Source of the DNA: an uncultured Christensenellaceae bacterium
GTDB lineage: Bacteria > Bacillota > Clostridia > Christensenellales > Borkfalkiaceae
Length of the DNA: 64,000 bases
NCBI GenBank assembly: GCA_910586825.1
Contig: CAJUJF010000007.1
Span: forward strand, 1 to 64,000
Reading direction: 5' to 3'
The notes beneath the pieces are model-generated. The model saw only the letters and a list, made by a program, of their open reading frames with translations. It searched no databases and was not told where the DNA came from. This document shows, piece after piece, positions 22,865 to 31,658 of the stretch (positions within the stretch are counted from its first letter, which is position 1; each line of letters opens with the position of its first letter). The translations under genes and the position numbers were made by a program.

Positions 22865-24796
22865 TTATTCCACGGCTTTCAACGATTCGTTCATGTCGAT
22901 CTTCACGATCTTGCGGCGCAGGATGAGCGTCACCGCCGCCGTGAACAGCAACACGACCGCGGGCGCGAGCAGCCAGACGAACCAACTCATTCCGCCGAGC
23001 GTTCCCATGCCCATCACTTTGAATACGATCCCCACGAGCAGGGCGGACAGGGGATAACCGAACAGGATTCCGACGACCGTGTCGATATAGACTTCCCGAT
23101 AAATATATCCCGCAACCTCGCCGTCGTAGTAACCGAGTACCATCAGGGTTGCGAGTTCGCGGTTTCGTTCGCTGATATTGATATTCGTCAGCGTGTAAAT
23201 CACCACGGCGGTCAGAAGCCCCGCAAACGCGACGACCACGGCTGCGACCATCATCACGCTGGGGGAGTCGATGCCGTGGAAAAGGCACATGTCCAGAAGC
23301 CCCAGCCCTGCGGTGACGAGTGCGGTGGAGAACGCGACGGCGACGACCGTCATGAAAAATCTGCCCTTATAGCGTAAAACGTTGCGCGCCGTCGATTTGT
23401 ACTTGAACGAAAGAAGATTCCAAAAAAACGGTATCCGTTCGAGAAATATCTTTTTTCCCGCTTTCGGAACTTTGGGGCGCAGCAGATTCGCGGGTTTTTC
23501 GTTCGTCTGTTTTCTGCCCGCCAACACGGTGGCGATCAGCGTCACGAGCACGACGAAGAAATATACGGCGAGAAAGAACAGGATCGCGACCCGTCCCGTC
23601 ATGGGCGGCATGCTGAACGAATAATTGAACACGATATACAACAGGGTCGCGACGCCCACTTCCACGAAATACGCGCCGACGCCGCCGATTCCGCAGCCGA
23701 TCATGGCGAAGAGCAGGTATTTGAAGATGATCCGCCAAGGGGGATATCCGAGCGTTTGCAGACACGCGATCTGCGCCCGTTCTTCTTCGATCAGCCGCGT
23801 CATGGTCGAAAGGGTGACGAGCGCGGTGACGAGCAGGAACACGATCATCAGCACGACGGCGATCCCGCGCACTTTTTCCGCATAGGAGTGAAGCGCGTGG
23901 AAGCTGTAATTATCGTACAGCGTCAGAACTCTGTACTCGCCCGTCAGCGCTTCTTTTTCGGCGTTTACGAAGCTTTCGTATTTCGCGCCGAATTCCGAAA
24001 ACAGACTGCGGTCGGAGATCGCGACATACAGATCGCCCTTCGGAAGCAGTTTTCCGAACGTCGGAATGTCGGGAACGACGTCGTAGGAGAGATACAGGAT
24101 ATGATCGAGCGTGATCATATCGTTTGCATCGTTGATGTTGTCGGGAACATCGGCGTCCTCCGGATTGAGGTAACTCGGTTCTCCGTCGAGCGCGAACACG
24201 AGCGGGGATCGCACCGTCTCCGTGACGGTCACGGTGCGCAGCGCGAACGAGTCGGGCAGGCGAGAAATCATGGGGTTCGGCTCTTCGCCGTTCTGTTCCG
24301 CCAACTGCGCGAGAATATTCTTGAAATTCAGTTCGATCTCCGTGCCGAGGGGAATTTCTTTGATGCGGTTGTCTTTCTCTTCTGTCTTCGCGGCGTACGC
24401 GGGCGGTTCGGAAAACTCGGTTCGATCGACGGAATCGGGAAGGTTCACCGTCTGTTCGCCGTCGAAAAAGTACAGCCGCACGAGCCGCTCTTCGCCCGCG
24501 ACGGCGAGCGTCACGTCGAGGGACATGCCCGCGTTCACGCGATCCGCCCCGTAGCGGGCTTTGACGTCTTCCGTCTCTTCTTCGTCGAATCCGCCCTCGC
24601 GCGTGCTTTTGAAAATAAAGTCGCTCACGTTCCGCGCCTTGTAATAGTCGGTAAGCGAATAGTTGATCTTGTCTACGGCGCAACCGATCCCCGTCACGAA
24701 TCCGACGCTGATCAGCACCATGAAGATGACGGAAAGCAGTCGCGTAACGTGTTTCTTGAAGACCCGCGCGAGCGTTTTGAGATAAGTTTTCACCAC
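22865..24796 (-). CDS. FtsX/MacB-type ABC transporter permease
   Basis: The 643-residue permease has an N-terminal helix (about 19-41), a large extracytoplasmic domain (about 45-315), and two FtsX-type membrane domains: helices near 318-345, 370-395 and 400-430, then 480-500, 515-540 and 610-632. A segment such as EEERAQIACLQTLGYPPWRI is the usual coupling helix, repeated in the second domain as ERNRELATLMVLGYYDGEV. It pairs with the ATPase gene just upstream, whose TGA it overlaps. The start is a GTG (24796, or GTG one codon later) preceded by gaggag. Such pairs export lipoproteins or peptides, or sense cell-wall stress. Confidence 0.88.
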   Translation of the reverse strand: MVKTYLKTLARVFKKHVTRLLSVIFMVLISVGFVTGIGCAVDKINYSLTDYYKARNVSDFIFKSTREGGFDEEETEDVKARYGADRVNAGMSLDVTLAVAGEERLVRLYFFDGEQTVNLPDSVDRTEFSEPPAYAAKTEEKDNRIKEIPLGTEIELNFKNILAQLAEQNGEEPNPMISRLPDSFALRTVTVTETVRSPLVFALDGEPSYLNPEDADVPDNINDANDMITLDHILYLSYDVVPDIPTFGKLLPKGDLYVAISDRSLFSEFGAKYESFVNAEKEALTGEYRVLTLYDNYSFHALHSYAEKVRGIAVVLMIVFLLVTALVTLSTMTRLIEEERAQIACLQTLGYPPWRIIFKYLLFAMIGCGIGGVGAYFVEVGVATLLYIVFNYSFSMPPMTGRVAILFFLAVYFFVVLVTLIATVLAGRKQTNEKPANLLRPKVPKAGKKIFLERIPFFWNLLSFKYKSTARNVLRYKGRFFMTVVAVAFSTALVTAGLGLLDMCLFHGIDSPSVMMVAAVVVAFAGLLTAVVIYTLTNINISERNRELATLMVLGYYDGEVAGYIYREVYIDTVVGILFGYPLSALLVGIVFKVMGMGTLGGMSWFVWLLAPAVVLLFTAAVTLILRRKIVKIDMNESLKAVE

Positions 24797-25491
24797 TCGA
24801 TCTCCTCTATGGATTTGGGATTTTCATTGATCTTGACGCTTTCGATCCTGCCGCTTCTGATATGAAGGACTTTATCCGCCATTTCTTTGAGCGCGGCGTT
24901 GTGCGTTACGACGATCACGGGCTTGTTCTGTTGTTTGGAGACGTCGTATAGCAGTTTCAAAATGGTCTTTCCCGTCACGTAGTCGAGCGCGCCCGTCGGT
25001 TCGTCGCACAGGAGGAGTTTGGGATTTTTGGCGACGGCGCGGGCGATGGAAACGCGTTGCTGTTCGCCGCCCGAAAGCTGCGCGGGGAAGTTTCCCAGCC
25101 GTTCGCCGAGACCGACTTCTTCGAGTACGCTCTTCGGATCCCGCGCGTTCTTGCAGATCTCCACGGCGATTTCCACGTTTTCCAGCGCGGTGAGGTTGGG
25201 CATCAGATTGTAAAACTGGAATACGAATCCGACGTCGTTTCTGCGGTATTCCGTCAATTTCCGTTTGTTGAGCGCCGTCACGTTTTTTCCGTCGAGTACG
25301 ATTTCTCCTTCCGTCGCGCCGTCCATACCGCCCAACAGATTGAGCAGGGTGGTTTTTCCGGCGCCGCTCGATCCCAGCACCACGGCGAATTCGTCGTTTT
25401 CGAGGTCGAACGAAACGTCTTTCAGCGCCTCGACGACAACGTCGCCCGTGCGGTAGCTTTTGCTTACGTGTTTTAAGGATAAATAGCTCAT
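24790..25491 (-). CDS. ABC transporter ATP-binding protein, MacB/LolD type
   Basis: The 233-residue ATPase has Walker A GSSGAGKTTL, Q-loop FVFQFYNLMP, signature LSGGEQQRVSIARA, Walker B LLLCDEPTGALD and switch His in VVTHNA. The LSGGEQQR/DEPTGALD pair is typical for partners of FtsX-like permeases. I start it at the ATG at 25491 after gggag; an in-frame ATG at 25524 has no ribosome binding site and adds eleven polar residues. Its stop overlaps the start of the permease. Confidence 0.92.
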   Translation of the reverse strand: MSYLSLKHVSKSYRTGDVVVEALKDVSFDLENDEFAVVLGSSGAGKTTLLNLLGGMDGATEGEIVLDGKNVTALNKRKLTEYRRNDVGFVFQFYNLMPNLTALENVEIAVEICKNARDPKSVLEEVGLGERLGNFPAQLSGGEQQRVSIARAVAKNPKLLLCDEPTGALDYVTGKTILKLLYDVSKQQNKPVIVVTHNAALKEMADKVLHIRSGRIESVKINENPKSIEEIEW

Positions 25492-25522
25492 ACCGATCCG
25501 CTCCCGGTTTCTATTTTCATTC

Positions 25523-25552
25523 ATTTTAGCATATAATTTGTCAGGATTACAA
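25523..25552 (-). promoter_or_regulatory. Probable promoter of the FtsX-type ABC operon
   Basis: On the minus strand TTGTAA (25547-25552), 18-base spacer, TAAAAT (25523-25528), about 30 bases before the chosen ATG. Confidence 0.5.
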
Positions 25553-25643
25553 GTGACAACGGCTTCCGCAAGGAGAAATCACCGAAAAATTTTCAAGAAA
25601 TTTAGGTGAAATAAAAAGATTGAAAAAATGTGTTGTCATATCA

Positions 25644-25701
25644 TTGACATTGATTGTCGGATTGTGTAAAATATAGTCGTTCGGGTCAGGTCCCGACGAC
25701 A
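25644..25701 (+). promoter_or_regulatory. Promoter and leader hairpin of the lipoprotein gene
   Basis: TTGACA (25644-25649), 17-base spacer, TAAAAT (25667-25672). The first transcribed bases form a hairpin, GTCGTTCGGG with CCCGACGAC (25677-25701, one mismatch), just before the ribosome binding site. It may stabilise the mRNA. Confidence 0.75.
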
Positions 25702-25716
25702 TTCAGGAGGGTAAAT

Positions 25717-26781
25717 ATGAAAAAAAGAGCAGTAGTATTGGCAGGCGTTTTCATGGCGGGTTCGGTTTTTGCGTTCGCGGGATGTTCGATCGGCGGCAGC
25801 GGCGGCACTTCCGGTAAAATCAGCGGAAACTACAAAGAAGCGGACGACGCGACGATCGCGCAGGCGCTTTCTTCGATCGATATGGAGAACGCGTTCGTCG
25901 ACACGACGGCAAAGAACTGGAAATACGGTTTGCAGGCGAGCGCGAGCTTGAATCTTTCGGTGAACGCGCGGGTGGGCAACGAATCGGCTTCTTTATCGGC
26001 AAGCGGTTCCGCGGATTACAAAATTTCTTTGCAGAAAAAGACCTCGCTTACGACGCAGAAAGAGACGCTTACCGTTGCGGGCGCAGGGAATGTAAACGGT
26101 TCGTTCAACATGAGCGGCGGCGGGCAATCGATCAAAGCTTCGGTCAAGGCGAACGCGTATCACGATACGGATACCGTCTATGCGTCGTTAAACGGCACCA
26201 TTCCCAATACCAGCGGGATCGGCGGCGGAACCCAAAAGATCGACATGAAGGTGAAAGCGCCGATCGAGGACATTTTCGACGAAATCGGCGGCATGATTCC
26301 CGTGACCGCCGCTTCCGACGAAATCATCGGCGGTACGACGGAGATCGATTTTGCGGAAGTCGTCGACAAGCTTCGCGCGGAGGGATATACGGTGTTCCTC
26401 GACACTTCGAAGGGCGTCAAGATCAAGCTGAGCGCTTCCGAGCAGTACGTGGAAGAGGTCACGAAGAATATCTCGCAGAGCGTGGCGGGCGGGGAGATCA
26501 CCTGGACGAGAGATCCCGTTTTCGATATCTATCTTGCCTTCGACGCAGAGGGTAAATTCTCGCAGGTCGGTTTCGACGCGAACGTGAGCGCCAGAGTGAC
26601 GGGAGATGACGGCACCGACGCAACCGTCAAAATGACGATGGGCATTTCTTTGAAAGTTTATACCGGAACGGTAACGCTTCCCGACGGAATTGCCGAAGAC
26701 GATTCCTATCTGGAAATCGGCGGCAGCGGCGGTCCTTCGATCGGCGGCGGCAATTATCCCGATTACGACTGGAACGTTTAA
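25717..26781 (+). CDS. Secreted lipoprotein, unknown function
   Basis: The 354-residue protein starts with a Lys/Arg-rich end, a hydrophobic stretch and the lipobox AFAGC at about residues 21-25, so it is exported and lipid-anchored on the cell surface. A Gly/Ser linker follows. The mature part has alternating polar and hydrophobic residues (LNLSVNARVGNESASLSASG) suggesting a large beta-sheet structure like lipid-binding surface proteins. The C-terminus is again Gly-rich. The ATG follows aggaggg. It is a single-gene unit with a strong promoter and a strong terminator. I do not recognise the family. Confidence 0.78.
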   Translation: MKKRAVVLAGVFMAGSVFAFAGCSIGGSGGTSGKISGNYKEADDATIAQALSSIDMENAFVDTTAKNWKYGLQASASLNLSVNARVGNESASLSASGSADYKISLQKKTSLTTQKETLTVAGAGNVNGSFNMSGGGQSIKASVKANAYHDTDTVYASLNGTIPNTSGIGGGTQKIDMKVKAPIEDIFDEIGGMIPVTAASDEIIGGTTEIDFAEVVDKLRAEGYTVFLDTSKGVKIKLSASEQYVEEVTKNISQSVAGGEITWTRDPVFDIYLAFDAEGKFSQVGFDANVSARVTGDDGTDATVKMTMGISLKVYTGTVTLPDGIAEDDSYLEIGGSGGPSIGGGNYPDYDWNV

Positions 26782-26786
26782 TTGAA

Positions 26787-26824
26787 AAAAAAGGTCCGCT
26801 TGCAACCGCAAGCGGACCTTTTTG
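26787..26824. terminator. Bidirectional terminator between lipoprotein and fumarase genes
   Basis: aaaaaggtccgcttg pairs with caagcggaccttttt around caaccg, with A- and T-tracts on both sides. Confidence 0.9.
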
Positions 26825-26835
26825 CCGTATTTGTC

Positions 26836-27360
26836 TTATTTACGGTAAATGCTTTCGCCGTAACTGTCGATTGCGACGACAAGGGGGAAATCCTTAACTT
26901 CAAAGCGGTAGACCGCTTCGCTCAGCAGGTCGGGAAAGGCGACGCATTCGCTTGAAAGAACGGCGTTGCCGTACGTTGCGCCCGCGCCGCCGATCGCCGC
27001 GAAATACACTCTGCGGTTGCGCGTCAGGGCAAGGCGGGTCTCTTCGTTCATTTCGCCCTTGCCGATCATTCCGCCCAGCCCGCCGTCGAGAAGGCGCGGC
27101 GCGAAAGAGTTCATGCGCGCGGAGGTGGTGGGACCGCAGCTTCCGCACGCTTTCCCCGCGGGCGCGGGGCAGGGACCCGCATAATAGATAAACGCGTCTT
27201 TCAGCGGAAAGGGAAGGGGGTTCCCTTCGTCCAGCAACTGAAATATGCGCTTGTGCGCGCAGTCGCGCGCGGTATAGATTTCTCCCGAAAGCAACACGGA
27301 ATCGCCCGCGTGCAGCGCAGCGGTCTCTTCGGCGGAGAGCGGAAGCGTAATTTTTTTCAT
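26836..27360 (-). CDS. Class I fumarase / tartrate dehydratase, beta subunit
   Basis: The 174-residue subunit corresponds to the C-terminal beta domain of class I fumarases. It has the swivelling-domain signatures LSGEIYTARDCAHKR, FIYYAGPCPAP and GSCGPTTSARMNSF, and GKGEMNEET. With the alpha subunit encoded just upstream it forms a [4Fe-4S] hydro-lyase interconverting fumarate and malate; tartrate dehydratase has the same architecture, so the substrate is not certain. The ATG overlaps the alpha subunit stop (ATGA) and follows gggagga inside the alpha gene. Confidence 0.9.
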   Translation of the reverse strand: MKKITLPLSAEETAALHAGDSVLLSGEIYTARDCAHKRIFQLLDEGNPLPFPLKDAFIYYAGPCPAPAGKACGSCGPTTSARMNSFAPRLLDGGLGGMIGKGEMNEETRLALTRNRRVYFAAIGGAGATYGNAVLSSECVAFPDLLSEAVYRFEVKDFPLVVAIDSYGESIYRK

Positions 27361-28196
27361 AGCAGGTCCTCCCGCGCGCAACGCACGCAATGGCATTGGA
27401 TATTCACCGCAACGGGAAGCCCCGCGATATGCGTCGGCGCGATTTCGCAGGCGACGCCGAGCGCCGTCGTCCTGCCGCCGAACCCCTGCGCGCCGATGCC
27501 GAGCGCGTTGATCCGCGCGAGCGCTTCTTCTTCGATTCCGGCGACGTCCGCGCGGGGGTGCCGTTCCCCGACCGCGCGCAGGAGCGCTTTTTTGGCGAGA
27601 AGCGCACACCCGTCGAATGCGCCGCCGATGCCGACGCCCACGTAAACGGGCGGGCAGGGGCGGGACCCCGCAAGGCGCACCGTCTCGGTGATCGCGCGCA
27701 AAATCCCTTCTCTTCCCTCCGCGGGCGTGAGCATGCAGATGCGGCTCATGTTTTCGCTTCCGAACCCCTTGGGAAGAAAGGAGACGGAAAGGCGTTCGCC
27801 CGCGACGAGATCGACGTGCAGATGCGCCGGCGTGTTGTCGCCCGTGTTTTCGCGGGTGAGCGGGTCGCAGATGCTCTTGCGGAAGTTTCCGTCGGCGTAC
27901 GCCCGCCGCACGCCGTCGTTCACCGCTTCGGAAAGCGGCGCGCCCGACAGCGTCACGTCCTGCCCCAGTTCCACGAGCACCACGCTCATGCCCGTGTCCT
28001 GACAGACGGGCATGTTCTCTCTGCGGGCGATTTTTTCATTTTCGAGCAATGCGGAAAGGGCGAATTTCGCCGCGCCCGTTTCCGTCTTTTCCGCTTCCGA
28101 AAGCGCCGCACGGCAGGAGTCGGTGAGCGTGACGCCCGCTTTCCGCGCAAGGCGGTATACGCAATCGGATATTTCCTGTGTGGATACGATTTTCAT
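27357..28196 (-). CDS. Class I fumarase / tartrate dehydratase, alpha subunit
   Basis: The 279-residue alpha subunit carries the iron-sulfur cluster. Cys residues are in MPVCQDTGMSVV, in MSRICMLTP, and in the C-terminal part; KGFGSENMS and YVGVGIGGAFDGCA match the family. The open frame extends further upstream but the ATG at 28196 gives the normal start. There is no ribosome binding site: a near-perfect promoter has its TATAAT exactly six bases before this ATG, so the mRNA is probably leaderless. It is divergent from the CPBP protease gene, which has the same arrangement. Confidence 0.9.
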   Translation of the reverse strand: MKIVSTQEISDCVYRLARKAGVTLTDSCRAALSEAEKTETGAAKFALSALLENEKIARRENMPVCQDTGMSVVLVELGQDVTLSGAPLSEAVNDGVRRAYADGNFRKSICDPLTRENTGDNTPAHLHVDLVAGERLSVSFLPKGFGSENMSRICMLTPAEGREGILRAITETVRLAGSRPCPPVYVGVGIGGAFDGCALLAKKALLRAVGERHPRADVAGIEEEALARINALGIGAQGFGGRTTALGVACEIAPTHIAGLPVAVNIQCHCVRCAREDLL

Positions 28197-28202
28197 GCCG
28201 AC

Positions 28203-28231
28203 ATTATAACATAAAAAAACCGCAAATACAA
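28203..28231 (-). promoter_or_regulatory. Leaderless promoter of the fumarase genes
   Basis: On the minus strand TTGTAT (28226-28231), 17-base spacer, TATAAT (28203-28208) with extended -10 TG. Six bases separate the -10 from the ATG. Confidence 0.8.
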
Positions 28232-28290
28232 GTTTTTGAAAGGTTTCCCGTCCGGATCCAAATAAATTTGCGGAAAAGCGGAATTTTTGA

Positions 28291-28319
28291 TTGGTTTTTT
28301 TTGCGAAACCCGATATAAT
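28291..28319 (+). promoter_or_regulatory. Leaderless promoter of the CPBP protease gene
   Basis: TTGGTT (28291-28296), 17-base spacer, TATAAT (28314-28319). Six bases (28320-28325) separate it from the ATG. Confidence 0.78.
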
Positions 28320-28325
28320 ATCCCT

Positions 28326-29300
28326 ATGGAACAAAAATCGGTCGTTACGGAAGAGGAACTGAAAAAACGGGCGTTGTCGGAGGCGGGGATCAGCTATTCC
28401 GTCTGCGCCATGTTGCCCGTGTTGTTCAGTCTGCTTCTTTCGATTGTGATTCTCGCGCTTTCGGGCGGACGGGAAGAAAATTGGTACGCGGATCGGGATT
28501 GGTATAAATATCTCTGTTTTCTGATTCCGCAATGTTGTTTCGCGTTTGCGGCGTTCCTGTTTTTCAAGCGCAGTCGCATGCGGATCCGTTCCGCGTATCG
28601 CGGCTGTAAGTGGTATTTCTTTCCGCTTGCGGCGGTTTTGCAATTCGGGCTGACTTTTTCGCTTTCCGAACTGAACGAATATTTCGTGCGCTTTCTCGAA
28701 CTCTTCGGGTACGTTCGTCAATCGAGCGTTCTTCCCTCGCTCGGCGGGTGGAATTTATTGCCCGCGCTGATCGTGATTGCGGTGCTTCCCGCGGTTTTGG
28801 AAGAGACGATCTTCCGCGGGATCGTCACGCGGCAGATGAACGATAACGGATGGGGCGTTTATGCGTCCGTGCTCGTCTGCGGCGCGCTGTTCTCGCTCTT
28901 TCATCACAATCCCGAACAGACGATTTTTCAGTTTTTCTGCGGCGCGTGTTTCGCGCTCGTCGCGATCCGTTCGGGCAGCGTGTTCCCCACGATGCTCTCG
29001 CACTTTCTGAATAACGCGGTGATATTGGCGCTCTCCGCGGCGTACGCGCCCGTTTACGGAGAGGACTTTACCATGAAACAGGTGTTGCCTGCGGGCGGAT
29101 ACGTCGCGCTCTGCGCGGTTGCGGCGGTCGCGCTCGTCGCCGCGCTCGGCTGTCTGGTCTTTTTCGGCAGGCGGAAAGAGGAGAAAGCGTTCGGCGTCCG
29201 GTACGGGAAAGTCTTTTTCCTCGCGGCTTCCGTCGGGATCGCGCTGTGCGCGATCGAGTGGGGCATTGCGCTGATTTCGGGATTCGTGAAACTGCCGTGA
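28326..29300 (+). CDS. CPBP-family intramembrane metalloprotease
   Basis: The 324-residue membrane protein has about eight helices and the three CPBP/CAAX-protease motifs: EETIFRG (residues near 160), FHHNP in the next helix, and SHFLNNAVI in the third. These place two Glu and two His residues for zinc in the membrane. Family members process prenylated or small peptides or protect against bacteriocins; the substrate here is unknown. The ATG has no ribosome binding site and lies six bases after a TATAAT box. Its stop overlaps the rlmH start (GTGA). Confidence 0.88.
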   Translation: MEQKSVVTEEELKKRALSEAGISYSVCAMLPVLFSLLLSIVILALSGGREENWYADRDWYKYLCFLIPQCCFAFAAFLFFKRSRMRIRSAYRGCKWYFFPLAAVLQFGLTFSLSELNEYFVRFLELFGYVRQSSVLPSLGGWNLLPALIVIAVLPAVLEETIFRGIVTRQMNDNGWGVYASVLVCGALFSLFHHNPEQTIFQFFCGACFALVAIRSGSVFPTMLSHFLNNAVILALSAAYAPVYGEDFTMKQVLPAGGYVALCAVAAVALVAALGCLVFFGRRKEEKAFGVRYGKVFFLAASVGIALCAIEWGIALISGFVKLP

Positions 29301-29734
29301 TTAAGATCAACTTCGTCTGCGTCGGAAAACTGAAAGAGGGCTATTGGCGGGAGGCGGTCGGAGAATACGCGAAGAGGCTTTCGCGATTCTGCAAAACGGA
29401 GATCCGCGAATTGCCGGAGCGCGGCGGACCCCGGGATGAGGCGGAAGAGATTCTGCGCGCTTGCCGCGGGTATACGTTTGCGCTTGCGGTGGAGGGCGGA
29501 AGCTGCGGTTCGGAAAAATTTGCGGAGAAACTGAAAGCGCTGTGCGACCGCGGGGAAGAGATGACGTTCGTGATCGGTTCTTCGTGCGGGCTGGACGGAA
29601 GCGTGAAAGCGTCGGCGAACGAGCTGATCTCCTTTTCTCAGATGACCTTTCCGCATCAGATGATGCGGGTGATCCTGTTCGAACAGGTGTACCGCGCGTT
29701 TATGATCAACAGCGGATCGGAGTATCACAAATAA
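29297..29734 (+). CDS. rlmH: 23S rRNA (pseudouridine1915-N3)-methyltransferase RlmH
   Basis: The 145-residue SPOUT methyltransferase has the family start INFVCVGKLKEGYW, the SAM-binding knot FVIGSSCGLDG, and the conserved C-terminus SQMTFPHQMMRVILFEQVYR followed by EYHK. It methylates the tip of helix 69 in 23S rRNA after pseudouridylation. I start it at GTG 29297 in overlap with the preceding stop; a longer frame from 29246 would read into the CPBP gene. It is slightly shorter than the usual 155-160 residues. Confidence 0.93.
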   Translation: MIKINFVCVGKLKEGYWREAVGEYAKRLSRFCKTEIRELPERGGPRDEAEEILRACRGYTFALAVEGGSCGSEKFAEKLKALCDRGEEMTFVIGSSCGLDGSVKASANELISFSQMTFPHQMMRVILFEQVYRAFMINSGSEYHK

Positions 29735-29770
29735 ACGCTTGCCGCCGTCGCACAAAAGCGGTTTTCCGAA

Positions 29771-29776
29771 TACAAT
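29771..29776 (+). promoter_or_regulatory. -10 box of a probable leaderless promoter
   Basis: TACAAT lies exactly six bases before the GTG at 29783. The -35 region is poor, so it is supported mainly by the same arrangement at other genes. Confidence 0.5.
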
Positions 29777-29782
29777 GATTTC

Positions 29783-30571
29783 GTGAACCTCTATCGTGAA
29801 ATCAGGAGCTTTTACGCGGACTTTCGCGGCGAAAAAAGAATTATCGGCAGCAGCGCGGAGGGGAGAAGACTGTACGCCTTCTTCGTGGGCGAACATGCCT
29901 ATCCCGTCGGGATCTGTCAGTACGCCATGCACGCGCGGGAATGGATCACGGCGCTACTGGCGCTCGAACACATCGCGCGCGGCGTTCCGCGCGGCGGGGT
30001 ATGGTTCGTCCCGCTCGTCAATCCCGACGGCGCGGCGATCGTTCAGAACGCCTACCGAAAGGGGCGGCGGGCGCGCGAAAAGGAGTTTTCGCTCTGGAAA
30101 GCGAATGCGGAAGGGGTCGATCTCAACGTGAACTTTCCCGCCCGCTGGGGAAGCGGCAAGAGCAACGTGTTCTCTCCAGCTCCCGAAAATTACGTGGGCA
30201 AGTTTCCGCTCTGCGCGCCCGAAAGCCGCGCGCTTTCCCGTTTTACGCGGGAGATCGGACCCGATTATACGGTGAGCTGGCACACGAAGGGCGAAGAGAT
30301 CTATTGGCGGTTTCATCAGCCGTCGGAAGCGGAAGAGCGCGACAGGCGGCTCGCCGCGATTCTGAGCGCGAGCACGGGATATGCGCTCGCCGAGTCGCCC
30401 GATTCCGCGGGCGGATACAAAGATTGGTGCGTCGAATCGCTGGGAATCCCGGCGTTTACCGTGGAAGTCGGGCGGGACGCTTTGCCGCACCCTCTGGGAA
30501 CGGGGGAGCTGAGCGGCATCGTTGCGCGCTGCGGAAACGCGGTACGAGATCTGTCGGAAGGGTTTATATGA
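29783..30571 (+). CDS. M14-family zinc carboxypeptidase-like protein
   Basis: The 262-residue protein carries the M14 zinc site: YAMHAREW (first His and Glu) and VSWHTKGEEIYW (second His), with NPDG and DLNVNFPARWG in between and the catalytic Glu in FTVEVG. Family members of this compact type in sporeformers are gamma-D-glutamyl-diamino acid peptidases acting on peptidoglycan peptides, which I infer but cannot prove. No signal peptide is seen. The start is GTG at 29783, six bases after a TACAAT -10 box, with no ribosome binding site. It overlaps tadA by four bases. Confidence 0.85.
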   Translation: MNLYREIRSFYADFRGEKRIIGSSAEGRRLYAFFVGEHAYPVGICQYAMHAREWITALLALEHIARGVPRGGVWFVPLVNPDGAAIVQNAYRKGRRAREKEFSLWKANAEGVDLNVNFPARWGSGKSNVFSPAPENYVGKFPLCAPESRALSRFTREIGPDYTVSWHTKGEEIYWRFHQPSEAEERDRRLAAILSASTGYALAESPDSAGGYKDWCVESLGIPAFTVEVGRDALPHPLGTGELSGIVARCGNAVRDLSEGFI

Positions 30572-31032
30572 ACGAGGAGTTTATGCGGGAGGCAATCTGC
30601 CTCGCGCAAAAGGCAAAAAAGAAAGGGGAAGTGCCGATCGGCGCCGTGGTCGTTTATCGCGGAAAAATCGTCGGAAGAGGGTATAATCTGCGCACGCGGA
30701 AACAGATGGCGACCGCGCACGCCGAGATCCGCGCGATCGAACAGGCGTGCCGGAAACTGAAATCTTGGCGGCTTCCCGATACCGAACTGTACGTGACGCT
30801 CGAACCCTGTCCCATGTGCATGGGCGCGGCGCTCAACGCGCGGATCGATCGGATCTATTTCGGCGCGTACGAACAGAAGGGCAGGAGTCTCACGAAAGAG
30901 CTCGCTTCCGCCAATTTGCTGAACCACACGGTCGAGGTCACGGGCGGCGTTCTGGAAGAGGAATGCGCCGAAGTGCTTTCGTCTTTTTTCAGCGCCATGC
31001 GCGCGCGGGAAAAGAACAAGAAGAACCGATAA
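30568..31032 (+). CDS. tadA: tRNA-specific adenosine deaminase TadA
   Basis: The 154-residue cytidine/deoxycytidylate deaminase-fold enzyme has the zinc site ATAHAEIRAIEQA and LEPCPMCMGAALNARI, with the catalytic Glu in HAE. It converts A34 to inosine in tRNA-Arg(ACG). A length near 150 residues and the KKKGEVPIGAVVV start are characteristic. It begins in an ATGA overlap with the M14 peptidase gene, so it depends on that gene's promoter. A strong terminator follows. Confidence 0.94.
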   Translation: MNEEFMREAICLAQKAKKKGEVPIGAVVVYRGKIVGRGYNLRTRKQMATAHAEIRAIEQACRKLKSWRLPDTELYVTLEPCPMCMGAALNARIDRIYFGAYEQKGRSLTKELASANLLNHTVEVTGGVLEEECAEVLSSFFSAMRAREKNKKNR

Positions 31033-31045
31033 ACGAACCTTTGAT

Positions 31046-31085
31046 AAAAGGGCGGGGCTGTCTGTTGCGACAGCCCCGCCCTTTT
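31046..31085. terminator. Bidirectional terminator after tadA
   Basis: aaaagggcggggctgtc pairs perfectly with gacagccccgccctttt around tgttgc. It serves tadA and the convergent amidase-domain gene. Confidence 0.92.
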
Positions 31086-31086
31086 G

Positions 31087-31569
31087 TCATTCTCTGACGC
31101 CGAGAATGTGAATGCCGCGCACGCGGGCGTAGGAATAAGAGGAGAGCGGTTTGTTGAACGCGTCGTACGAATGCGCGGCGACGAGGATCTCTCCGCGCGA
31201 AAATCCGACGACCACGGGCGTGTGGTAAAAATCCCCCGTCGCGCGGCCGAGCTGAACCACGTCCCCGATTTCCAGACGGTTGAGCGGCACTTCTTCCGCA
31301 AACGGCCCCGCGCCTTTGTTTTCGGTGAGGAAACGGTATAAAAACTCCACGCCCGTCCACGAGGCGGTACGGTCGTCCGCCGAGCGGTAAAACCAACCGA
31401 ATACGGGCGTGAAATTCATGACGCCCGCGCCTGCAAAGATGCATTGCGAAGCGTAGTTGGTGCAATCGCCGCCGATTCTCGAAAAATCGTAGTAGGCGGG
31501 ATTTCTTCCGAACGCCCATCTTCGGGCGTATTGTACGACCGCATTCCTGTCATAAAATAATTCTGCCAT
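31087..31569 (-). CDS. Putative amidase domain protein (Amidase_6)
   Basis: The 160-residue protein is a single Amidase_6-type papain-like domain. The nucleophile Cys lies in GGDCTNYASQC, one His in YHTPVVVGF, and YDRNAVVQYARRWAFGRNP at the start is typical. Members in sporeformers are thought to act in the cell envelope or spore, often with a signal peptide, which this one lacks. No clear ribosome binding site precedes the ATG; a weak -10 (TAAACT) lies six bases before it, so it may also be leaderless. It sits beside the sigma-E cluster on the opposite strand. Confidence 0.85.
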   Translation of the reverse strand: MAELFYDRNAVVQYARRWAFGRNPAYYDFSRIGGDCTNYASQCIFAGAGVMNFTPVFGWFYRSADDRTASWTGVEFLYRFLTENKGAGPFAEEVPLNRLEIGDVVQLGRATGDFYHTPVVVGFSRGEILVAAHSYDAFNKPLSSYSYARVRGIHILGVRE

Positions 31570-31658
31570 AAACCCAGTTTATGCGCCGCGGCGGAATTTG
31601 CTTACAATATTCGGCGTTATTCGACGCAACACGCCTTTTTCCGCCCTTGCAAAACCGC

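Noticed and set aside
28197..28721. N-terminal extension of fumarase alpha into the CPBP gene
   Set aside because: It would cross two divergent promoters and read antisense to the CPBP coding region; the family start is at 28196.
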